Assembly: GCA_902481695.1 (NCBI GenBank)
Contig: CABSXY010000147.1
Location: forward strand, 1 to 5,096
DNA: 5,096 nucleotides
Reading direction: 5' to 3'
Source: an uncultured Haemophilus sp.
GTDB lineage: Bacteria; Pseudomonadota; Gammaproteobacteria; Enterobacterales; Pasteurellaceae
Positions within the stretch are counted from its first letter, which is position 1. Every line of letters starts with the position of its first letter. The notes beneath the pieces were generated by a model. The model worked only from the letters and a program-made list of their open reading frames with translations. It had not been told where the DNA came from and searched no databases. Made by a program: the position numbers and the translations under genes. Below, piece after piece: positions 1-5,096 of the stretch.

Positions 1-744
1 GCAACCGCACTTTTAATTGCAGGTATGGGCGTATCTTTCGCTGCATCTGCAAAAGTCACTGTATTTGCAGCAGCTTCAATGACTGATGCATTACAACAAA
101 TTGCGGATCAATACCAAACTAAAAAACCAAATAATACCGTGGTTTTCTCTTTTGCTTCGTCTTCTACTCTTGCTAAACAAGTTGAAGAAGGTGCGCCAGC
201 CGATTTATTTATTTCAGCTAGCAATAAATGGATGAAATATTTATCTGATAAAAACCTCACTGTAAAAGAAACTGAAAAAGTATTAGTGGGTAATGAATTA
301 GTATTAATTGCACCGGCTAAAAGCAGCGTTAATTCAGTAGATGTTGCAAAAGGCGAATGGATTAAAGGCTTAAAAGATAGTTATTTATCTGTCGGTGATC
401 CAGCTCACGTTCCTGCAGGACAATATGCAGAAGAGTCATTAACCAAATTAAATTTATGGGATCAAGTAAAAGATAAATTAGCGCGTGCAAAAGATGTGCG
501 TGGTGCGTTAGCCCTAGTTGAACGAGCTGAAGCGCCTTACGGTATTGTGTATGGTACCGATGCGAAAGTAAGTAAAGATGTGAAAACGGTAGGTGTGTTC
601 CCGAAAGACAGTTATAAACCGGTAGAATACCCTGCAGCAATTTTAAAAGATCATGATAATGCAGACACCCGTGATTTTCTTAATTACTTAGAGTCTGATG
701 CTGCGAAGAAAGTATTTGTTGAATATGGTTTCTCTGTGAAATAA
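1..744 (+). CDS. modA: Molybdate ABC transporter, periplasmic molybdate-binding protein ModA (5' partial)
   Basis: ModA captures molybdate (and tungstate) in the periplasm and delivers it to the ModB permease. The reading frame is open from base 1, so the start codon lies off the left edge; the ATG at 25 is inside the signal peptide and is not the true start. Of 247 visible residues, about the first 17 are the hydrophobic end of a signal peptide ending in AASA, with cleavage expected before KVTVF. This leaves a mature protein of about 230 residues, close to E. coli ModA. By recalled alignment to E. coli ModA, all five ligand positions (Ser12, Ser39, Ala125, Val152, Tyr170) are kept: here S26 in AAASMTD, S54 in FASSSTLA, A139 in HVPAGQY, V166 in DVRGALALVE and Y184 in GIVYGTD. 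modB and modC follow. The family call is very secure. Confidence 0.97.
   Translation, partial: ATALLIAGMGVSFAASAKVTVFAAASMTDALQQIADQYQTKKPNNTVVFSFASSSTLAKQVEEGAPADLFISASNKWMKYLSDKNLTVKETEKVLVGNELVLIAPAKSSVNSVDVAKGEWIKGLKDSYLSVGDPAHVPAGQYAEESLTKLNLWDQVKDKLARAKDVRGALALVERAEAPYGIVYGTDAKVSKDVKTVGVFPKDSYKPVEYPAAILKDHDNADTRDFLNYLESDAAKKVFVEYGFSVK
4..12 (-). other. DNA uptake signal sequence (Haemophilus-type core), inside modA signal peptide
   Basis: The plus strand reads ACCGCACTT, the exact reverse complement of the 9-base Haemophilus uptake core AAGTGCGGT, and the preceding base on the minus strand is also the expected A (AAAGTGCGGT). The flanking AT-rich half of the extended motif would lie beyond the window edge and cannot be checked. 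Within modA the core is read as Thr-Ala-Leu in the signal peptide. Uptake cores are recognised by the Pasteurellaceae natural transformation machinery. Confidence 0.8.
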
Positions 745-764
745 TGAGACTTCGGTTTACAAAG

Positions 765-790
765 AAAGGACAGGAAACTGTCCTTTTTGT
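765..790 (+). terminator. Intrinsic terminator between modA and modB
   Basis: A perfect 9-base-pair stem (AAAGGACAG at 765-773, CTGTCCTTT at 778-786) is closed by a GAAA tetraloop of the stable GNRA class. The T run 784-788, partly within the stem, continues as TTGTTAT. It lies 20 bases after the modA stop and about 46 bases before the modB start. The structure fits a Rho-independent terminator, or a partial one that lowers modBC expression relative to modA. No convincing sigma-70 promoter was found between it and modB, so readthrough from modA is the likelier way modBC is transcribed. Confidence 0.8.
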
Positions 791-825
791 TATCTCTAAA
801 GATATTTAATCATATCGATATATAC

Positions 826-839
826 AAGGAAATATTTTG
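826..839 (+). promoter_or_regulatory. Ribosome binding site deciding the TTG start of modB
   Basis: AAGGA at 826-830 sits six bases before TTG at 837-839, which is ideal spacing. The next in-frame candidate, ATG at 864, has no comparable Shine-Dalgarno sequence at the right distance and would remove the N-terminal residues that align with the start of E. coli ModB. The site therefore supports initiation at TTG. Confidence 0.75.
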
Positions 840-1553
840 CTCTCTTGGTTTCAATTAAGCCCGATGGAATGGGATGCGATTCACTTAAGCATGAGTGTTG
901 CATTGAGTTCTATGCTTTGGAGTTTGCCTTTCGCGATTTTTATCGCTTGGTTATTAGCTCGTAAGGAATTCTACGGTAAGTCTCTGATTACTGGACTTAT
1001 TCATCTGCCGTTAGTGCTACCGCCAGTGGTAATTGGTTACTTATTACTCGTTGCTATGGGACGTAACGGCTTTATTGGTAAGTATTTATACCAATGGTTT
1101 GGTTTATCTTTTGGTTTTAGCTGGAAAGGTGCCGTATTAGCTTCTGCGGTAGTGGCATTTCCATTGGTCGTGCGGGCAATTCGCCTTTCCTTGGAAAGCA
1201 TTGATTTTAAATTAGAACAAGCTGCACAAACGCTTGGCGCTTCTCCTTGGCGAGTGTTTTTTACAATAACGTTGCCCCTTTCTCTACCGGGCGTCTTAGC
1301 AGGATTGGTATTAGGTTTTGCTCGATCTTTAGGTGAATTTGGTGCAACCATTACTTTCGTTTCCAATATTGCAGGAGAAACGCAAACTATTCCTTTAGCG
1401 ATGTATTCATTTATCCAAACACCTGGTGCGGAAGAGCAAACGGCTCGACTTTGCTTGTTTGCGGTGATCCTTTCATTAATTTCTTTATTGCTTTCGGAAG
1501 CGTTAAGCAAACGGATGCAGAAAAAATTGGGGCAGGGCGATGCTACACATTAA
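837..1553 (+). CDS. modB: Molybdate ABC transporter permease ModB
   Basis: ModB is the inner-membrane channel subunit of the ModABC molybdate importer; a dimer receives molybdate from ModA and is coupled to the ModC ATPase. The 238-residue product has about five hydrophobic spans (roughly residues 17-41, 55-74, 97-115, 149-166 and 204-222). The EAA loop that docks onto the ATPase is at 127-147 (E127, G134, then ITLP at 144-147). Strong family signatures are HLPLVLPPVVIGYLLL (56-71) and FARSLGEFGATITFVSNI (161-178). The start is TTG, chosen for its Shine-Dalgarno sequence and for length (E. coli ModB is about 229 residues). The stop overlaps the modC start by 14 bases, suggesting translational coupling. 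A terminator-like hairpin precedes the gene. Confidence 0.96.
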   Translation: MLSWFQLSPMEWDAIHLSMSVALSSMLWSLPFAIFIAWLLARKEFYGKSLITGLIHLPLVLPPVVIGYLLLVAMGRNGFIGKYLYQWFGLSFGFSWKGAVLASAVVAFPLVVRAIRLSLESIDFKLEQAAQTLGASPWRVFFTITLPLSLPGVLAGLVLGFARSLGEFGATITFVSNIAGETQTIPLAMYSFIQTPGAEEQTARLCLFAVILSLISLLLSEALSKRMQKKLGQGDATH

Positions 1554-2595
1554 TGTACAACAACAATTAGGTCGCCTAACCTTACGTGCGGATCTGCAAC
1601 TGCCAACTCAAGGTGTGACGGCTATTTTTGGTTTGTCAGGTTCGGGTAAAACCTCATTGATTAATTTGGTGAGTGGTTTAACTCATCCCGATCAAGGATT
1701 TATTCGTTTAAATGACCGCACTTTGGTGGATGTGGAGAACGGTGAGAATCTCCCCGTGCATCAGCGCAAAATCGGCTATGTATTCCAAGATGCCCGTTTA
1801 TTTCCACATTATAATGTCAAAGGCAATTTATGCTATGGCATGAAGAATGTCAGCCGTGAAGACTTTGACTATATCGTTCAGCTACTTGGTATTGAACCGT
1901 TACTCAAACGCTATCCTCTGACTTTATCGGGTGGCGAAAAACAACGTGTGGCGATTGGACGAGCCTTATTAACAGATCCTGATATTTTGTTAATGGATGA
2001 ACCGCTTTCAGCTTTAGATGTGCCTCGCAAACGTGAGCTTATGCAATATCTGGAAAGTCTATCCAAAGAAATTAATGTGCCGATTTTATATGTGACGCAC
2101 AGTTTGGACGAATTATTACGTTTGGCCGATCGCGTTGTGCTGATGGAAAACGGCAAAGTGAAAGCCTATGACACCTTAGAAAATGTGTGGAACAGTCCGT
2201 TATTTGCCCCTTGGAAAGGCGAATCGGAACAGAGTAGTGTGTTGGCGTTGCCAGTATATTTACATAATCCAACCTATAAAATGACTGCCCTTTCTTTGAG
2301 TGAACAGCAACTTTGGATCAATGAAGTACATCATCAAGCGAATGAAAAAGTACGCGTCTGTATTTATAGTTCCGATGTGTCACTCACTCTTAGCAAGCCA
2401 GAGCAAACGAGCATTCGTAATATCTTACGAGGGCAAATTGTACAAATCGTTCCGCAAGAGAATCGCATTGACATTGCGGTGTTGGTGGAAGGGCATAAAG
2501 TTTGGGCAAGTATCAGTAAATGGGCATTTAATGAATTACATTTTGCTCAAGGCATGGATGTGTATGTACAAATAAAAGCCATTTCAGTCGTATAA
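1540..2595 (+). CDS. modC: Molybdate ABC transporter ATP-binding protein ModC
   Basis: ModC is the cytoplasmic ATPase that powers molybdate import through ModB. In its 351 residues (E. coli about 352) every nucleotide-binding motif is intact: Walker A GLSGSGKT (31-38), Q-loop Gln83 in VFQDARLFPH, ABC signature LSGGEKQ (129-135), Walker B ILLMDE (149-154), D-loop SALD (157-160) and switch His187 in YVTHSLDE. The C-terminal part, about 285-351, is the Mop/TOBE regulatory domain, recognisable from SDVSLTLSKPEQTSIRNIL (278-296); in this family it can bind oxyanion and inhibit transport. The ATG lies within the end of modB (14-base overlap) behind a G-rich stretch at 1529-1537, so translation is probably coupled to modB. 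The gene ends 3 bases before a long terminator hairpin. Confidence 0.97.
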   Translation: MLHINVQQQLGRLTLRADLQLPTQGVTAIFGLSGSGKTSLINLVSGLTHPDQGFIRLNDRTLVDVENGENLPVHQRKIGYVFQDARLFPHYNVKGNLCYGMKNVSREDFDYIVQLLGIEPLLKRYPLTLSGGEKQRVAIGRALLTDPDILLMDEPLSALDVPRKRELMQYLESLSKEINVPILYVTHSLDELLRLADRVVLMENGKVKAYDTLENVWNSPLFAPWKGESEQSSVLALPVYLHNPTYKMTALSLSEQQLWINEVHHQANEKVRVCIYSSDVSLTLSKPEQTSIRNILRGQIVQIVPQENRIDIAVLVEGHKVWASISKWAFNELHFAQGMDVYVQIKAISVV

Positions 2596-2598
2596 AGT

Positions 2599-2645
2599 AA
2601 AAGTGCGGTCAATTTCAAAACAGTTTTAAAATTGACTGCACTTTT
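2599..2645. terminator. Bidirectional terminator hairpin shared by modC and dnaJ, containing an uptake sequence
   Basis: Two 22-base arms (2599-2620 and 2624-2645) face each other across a 3-base loop, CAG. They pair at 20 of 22 positions by Watson-Crick rules. The exceptions are G2607 against T2637 and C2616 against A2628. In the plus-strand RNA the first is a G-U wobble and the second a mismatch; in the minus-strand RNA the roles swap. Each direction ends in a short U run. The hairpin begins 3 bases after the modC stop and ends 9 bases before the dnaJ stop, so it can terminate both convergent genes. Confidence 0.8.
2601..2609 (+). other. DNA uptake signal sequence (Haemophilus-type core) in the modC/dnaJ terminator
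   Basis: An exact AAGTGCGGT core, preceded by AA and followed by an AT-rich stretch (CAATTTC), agrees with the extended Haemophilus uptake motif. The opposing hairpin arm carries the near-copy ACTGCACTT at 2635-2643, one base away from a perfect inverted core. Paired inverted uptake sequences acting as terminators between convergent genes are well known in Haemophilus. Confidence 0.88.
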
Positions 2646-2654
2646 TGTTTATGC

Positions 2655-3791
2655 TTACTTACCTAAGTTATCAAAGAATTTCTTCACACCGTCTAAAAAG
2701 CTTGAAGATTTCGGACTATGCGATTTTTGTCCTTTCAAACTTTCTTCCAGTTTTTCTAATAATTCTTTTTGTTCTTTATTTAAGTTCACCGGTGTTTCAA
2801 TCACTACGCGACAAATGAGATCGCCTGCGTAGCCGCTACGTGTAGAGCTTACCCCTTTACCACGCATACGGAAGAGTTTGCCTGTTTGGGTTTCAGCAGG
2901 GATTTTGAGTTTCACTTTACCGTCTAAGGTTGGAACTTCAATTTCACCACCTAACGCAGCCATTGAGAAACTGATTGGCACTTCGCAGTAGAGGTTATTG
3001 CCATCACGTTCAAAGATATGATGTTCTTTAACGTGAATAACCACATATAAATCACCTGCTGGAGCACCATTTTCGCCCGCTGCACCTTCACCGCTTAAAC
3101 GTAATTGGTTGCCGGTATCGACACCTGCTGGGATTTTAACGGAAAGGTTTTTCTTCTTGTGAACACGACCTTCGCCATGGCAGCTTTTACATGGTTTTTC
3201 AATTTTCTTACCTGAGCCATGACAAGTTGGACAAACCGCTTCAGTTACGAAGAAGCCTTGTTGGCGACGGACACGACCAGAACCATGACAGCTTGGACAT
3301 GTTTCAACTTTTGAGCCTTTTTCTGCGCCAGTGCCATCGCAGCTATCACAGTGAGCAAGCGTATTGATTTGGATATCTTTGGTTGTACCTTTTACGGCTT
3401 CTTCTAACGTAATTTGGATGTCATAACGTAAATCTTCACCGCGTACTACACGCTGACGACCACGTCCGCCACCACCGAAGATATCGCCGAACATATCACC
3501 AAAAATATCACCGAAATCAGCGCCGCTGAATCCGCCACCGAAGCCACCGCCTCCCATGCCGCCTTGTTCAAAGGCTGCATGGCCGTATTGATCGTAAGCG
3601 GCACGTTTTTCTTTATCACCTAGGATTTCATAGGCTTCTTGGATTTCTTTAAATTTTTCTTCTTTGGCTTTATCACCTTTGGTTCTATCAGGGTGATATT
3701 GCATGGCGAGCTTTTTGTAAGCACGTTTAATTGCTTTTTCATCTGCGCCACGTTCAACACCAAGAACGTCGTAATAATCTTTCTTTGCCAT
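2655..3791 (-). CDS. dnaJ: Chaperone protein DnaJ (Hsp40)
   Basis: DnaJ is the cytoplasmic co-chaperone that binds unfolded proteins and stimulates the ATPase of DnaK. The 378-residue product (E. coli 376) is complete and type I. It has a J domain at 1-70 with catalytic HPD at 33-35, and a Gly/Phe-rich linker at about 76-110 containing the DIF-type repeats FGDIFGDMFGDIFGGG. Four zinc-binding CxxCxGxG motifs lie at 148-155, 165-172, 187-194 and 201-208. The substrate-binding beta domains follow, about 210-340, and then a C-terminal dimerisation tail. MAKKDYYDVLGV is a classic start; only a weak Shine-Dalgarno sequence (GGAAAA on the minus strand, 3802-3807) precedes it. The upstream same-strand gene is metY-like, 140 bases away, not dnaK. 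A possible heat-shock-like promoter lies in that gap. The shared terminator follows the stop. Confidence 0.98.
   Translation of the reverse strand: MAKKDYYDVLGVERGADEKAIKRAYKKLAMQYHPDRTKGDKAKEEKFKEIQEAYEILGDKEKRAAYDQYGHAAFEQGGMGGGGFGGGFSGADFGDIFGDMFGDIFGGGGRGRQRVVRGEDLRYDIQITLEEAVKGTTKDIQINTLAHCDSCDGTGAEKGSKVETCPSCHGSGRVRRQQGFFVTEAVCPTCHGSGKKIEKPCKSCHGEGRVHKKKNLSVKIPAGVDTGNQLRLSGEGAAGENGAPAGDLYVVIHVKEHHIFERDGNNLYCEVPISFSMAALGGEIEVPTLDGKVKLKIPAETQTGKLFRMRGKGVSSTRSGYAGDLICRVVIETPVNLNKEQKELLEKLEESLKGQKSHSPKSSSFLDGVKKFFDNLGK
3468..3515 (-). repeat. Short in-frame repeat in the DnaJ Gly/Phe region
   Basis: Four consecutive 12-base units encode FGDI, FGDM, FGDI and FGGG (DnaJ residues 93-108). The units are similar but not identical in DNA. 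This is the family's usual G/F linker with its DIF motif, known in E. coli DnaJ to matter for control of DnaK and sigma-32. It is a protein-level repeat rather than a mobile or intergenic one. Confidence 0.6.
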
Positions 3792-3808
3792 AATGTTTTC
3801 GTTTTCCG

Positions 3809-3840
3809 TTTAAAAATATAAATTTAAAAAATTTTATTTT
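3809..3840. other. 32-base run of pure A/T in the dnaJ leader
   Basis: Every base from 3809 to 3840 is A or T, within the 140-base gap between the metY-like gene and dnaJ. It would fall in the dnaJ 5' untranslated region, 18-49 bases upstream of the start codon, and would be unstructured or weakly structured. It may help ribosome access, given the weak Shine-Dalgarno sequence, but no specific function can be read from it. Confidence 0.5.
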
Positions 3841-3883
3841 GTTATTGTATGGTATTGCGTTAACAACATACCTAAGAATAAAA

Positions 3884-3911
3884 ATAATGCCGAAGTCAGA
3901 AATATCAAGGG
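3884..3911 (-). promoter_or_regulatory. Candidate promoter for dnaJ, sigma-32-like or sigma-70
   Basis: Read on the minus strand, CCCTTGATA (3903-3911) resembles the sigma-32 -35 element CCCTTGAAA. After a short spacer comes CGGCATTAT (3884-3892), a partial match to the -10 element CCCCATNT, keeping CAT but lacking the C run. The same TTGATA also fits a sigma-70 -35 box (5 of 6), with TATTTT (4 of 6) as -10 after 16 bases. Transcription would start near 3877, giving a leader of about 85 bases. The site is about 92 bases upstream of the dnaJ ATG and outside the metY-like coding region. The element matches are imperfect, so this is only a candidate. Confidence 0.35.
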
Positions 3912-3931
3912 TAAATTCGTTAATTTATGAC

Positions 3932-5096
3932 TTATTTTGCTGCTGCAAATGCTTGCTCTAAGTCAGCTAAAATATCTTGAATATTTTCAATACCACAAGA
4001 AAGACGAATAAGTCCTGCAGAAATCCCCGCTTTTTCTAACTCAGCTTCACTTAATTGGCGATGCGTTGAAGTCGCGGGATGTAACGCACAAGTACGAATG
4101 TCGGCTACGTGTACTTCACGTGAGGTCATTTGTAACGCGTTTAACCATTTTGCCGCGGTTTCTTTGCCACCTTTAATCTCAAAGGAAATGACACCACACA
4201 AACCGTTAGGTAAATATTTTTGTTTGAGAGCGTAATCTGGTGAGCTCGATAAGCCTGGGTAATTCACTTTAGCGACTTGTGGATGTTTTTCTAAAAACTC
4301 TGCTACGGCCTGCGCATTTTCATAATGACGTTGCATACGAAGTGCAAGGGTTTCCATGCCTACATTCAATAAGAAACTATTTTGTGGGGCAGGCGCTGCA
4401 CCTAAATCACGCATTAATTGAACACGCGCTTTGACAATATAAGCTGCAGGACCAAAGGTTTCTGTATAAACTAAACCGTGATAAGTTTGGTCAGGTGTGC
4501 TTAGTTGCGGATATTTACCGTTATTCCAATTAAAGTTACCGCCATCAGTAATGGAGCCACCTAAGGCAATAGCATGACCATCTAAATATTTAGATGTACT
4601 GTGAATGACCACATTTGCGCCAAATTCGATTGGGCGACAAAAATAGGGCGTTGCAAAGGTGTTATCAACTAATAATGGCGCCTCTGCAGCTTTTGCTAAG
4701 GCAGCAAATTTTTCAATATCCAACACGCGTAAAGCGGGGTTCGCAATGGTTTCAGCAAAGACAGCTTTTGTATTTGGACGGATTGCTTTTTTGAGCTCTT
4801 CAAGTGGTAAATCTTGATCTACAAAAGTCACTTCGATACCCATTTTTTTGAAGGTATGGGCAAATAAATTGTAAGTACCGCCATACACATAAGAAGATGA
4901 AATGAAATGATCGCCTGCTTCTAAAATATTCAACATCGCATAGAAAACCGCAGATTGACCAGAAGCCGTACACATTGTTGCTACGCCACCTTCAAGTGCT
5001 GTAATTTTTTCTTCAGCAGCATTAGTTGTAGGGTTTGCTAGGCGAGTATAGAAATAACCTGCCGCTTGTAAATCAAATAACTTGCCAATTTCTTCT
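3932..5096 (-). CDS. metY: O-acetylhomoserine sulfhydrylase (O-acetylhomoserine aminocarboxypropyltransferase), 5' partial
   Basis: This PLP enzyme of the Cys/Met metabolism family most likely makes homocysteine from O-acetylhomoserine and sulfide, a direct route into methionine synthesis. The frame is open to the right edge, giving 387 visible residues; about 40 N-terminal residues are missing from a usual 420-430, and the ATG at 4975 is internal. Visible landmarks, counted from the first full codon, are YTR-LANPTT (16-24, phosphate contact and NPT motif), YGGT (71-74), Asp144 in LLVDNTFATP (pairs with the PLP ring nitrogen), the PLP lysine K169 in HSTSKYLDGHA, HPATSTH (339-345) and Arg364 in LIRLSCGIE (substrate carboxylate). 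The segment PDQTYHGLVYTETFGPAAYI (201-220) is typical of MetY rather than MetB or MetC, although family members are often misassigned. dnaJ lies 140 bases downstream on the same strand, with no clear terminator between them. Confidence 0.9.
   Translation of the reverse strand, partial: EEIGKLFDLQAAGYFYTRLANPTTNAAEEKITALEGGVATMCTASGQSAVFYAMLNILEAGDHFISSSYVYGGTYNLFAHTFKKMGIEVTFVDQDLPLEELKKAIRPNTKAVFAETIANPALRVLDIEKFAALAKAAEAPLLVDNTFATPYFCRPIEFGANVVIHSTSKYLDGHAIALGGSITDGGNFNWNNGKYPQLSTPDQTYHGLVYTETFGPAAYIVKARVQLMRDLGAAPAPQNSFLLNVGMETLALRMQRHYENAQAVAEFLEKHPQVAKVNYPGLSSSPDYALKQKYLPNGLCGVISFEIKGGKETAAKWLNALQMTSREVHVADIRTCALHPATSTHRQLSEAELEKAGISAGLIRLSCGIENIQDILADLEQAFAAAK

Noticed and set aside
362..640. 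A 92-codon minus-strand frame inside modA
   Set aside because: Antisense to conserved ModA sequence with all ligand positions intact; the translated product is low-complexity and unlike any known protein.
1037..1510. A 157-codon open frame on the minus strand inside modB
   Set aside because: It lies wholly antisense to a well-supported permease gene, its product resembles no family I recognise, and it has no visible ribosome binding site; it is a by-product of modB codon use.
3639..3821. A 60-codon plus-strand frame across the dnaJ start region
   Set aside because: It is rich in Phe and Ile only because the dnaJ J domain is Lys/Glu-rich on the other strand, and its end runs into the AT-only leader.
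3844..3849. TACAAT on the minus strand as a -10 box for dnaJ
   Set aside because: A good -10 match alone, but no acceptable -35 lies 16-18 bases upstream (GGTATG at 17), and AT-rich sequence gives such matches by chance.
3912..3931. AAATT-AACG-AATTT small stem just after the metY-like stop as a terminator
   Set aside because: A five-pair A-T stem without a U run is too weak to terminate transcription.
4994..5002. AAGTGCTGT followed by an AT-rich tract, resembling an uptake core
   Set aside because: One base differs from the core and the sequence codes for conserved ITALEGG in the metY-like protein, so it is more likely coincidence or at most a decayed copy.
5021..5029. GCCGCTTGT, one mismatch from the Actinobacillus pleuropneumoniae-type uptake core (reverse complement)
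   Set aside because: It is a single inexact match inside conserved coding sequence, while two exact Haemophilus-type cores are present, so a second uptake dialect is not supported.

Overview
The window looks like a chromosomal segment from a Pasteurellaceae bacterium, most likely the genus Haemophilus. The evidence is low-GC coding sequence, two exact copies of the Haemophilus-type DNA uptake core AAGTGCGGT (4-12 on the minus strand, 2601-2609 on the plus strand), and proteins very close to enterobacterial/pasteurellacean families. The species cannot be fixed from sequence alone.

Left half, plus strand: a molybdate ABC transporter operon. modA (periplasmic binding protein, cut by the left edge) is followed by a strong hairpin terminator. 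Then come modB (membrane permease, TTG start with a good ribosome binding site) and modC (ATPase), which overlaps modB by 14 bases. Together they bind molybdate in the periplasm and drive it across the inner membrane with ATP, supplying molybdenum cofactor synthesis.

Middle: modC and dnaJ converge on a 59-base gap filled by one long hairpin that carries an uptake sequence and can serve as a shared terminator for both strands.

Right half, minus strand: a metY-type O-acetylhomoserine sulfhydrylase (5' end beyond the right edge), then a 140-base AT-rich gap with a possible heat-shock-like promoter, then a complete dnaJ co-chaperone. dnaK is not next to dnaJ here, which differs from the usual dnaK-dnaJ arrangement of gamma-proteobacteria.

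There is no mobile element, CRISPR array, RNA gene or obvious unknown system. All five genes are recognisable housekeeping or transport genes. The points worth a second look are regulatory or organisational: the terminator inside the mod operon, uptake sequences placed in a signal peptide and in a terminator, and dnaJ separated from dnaK.
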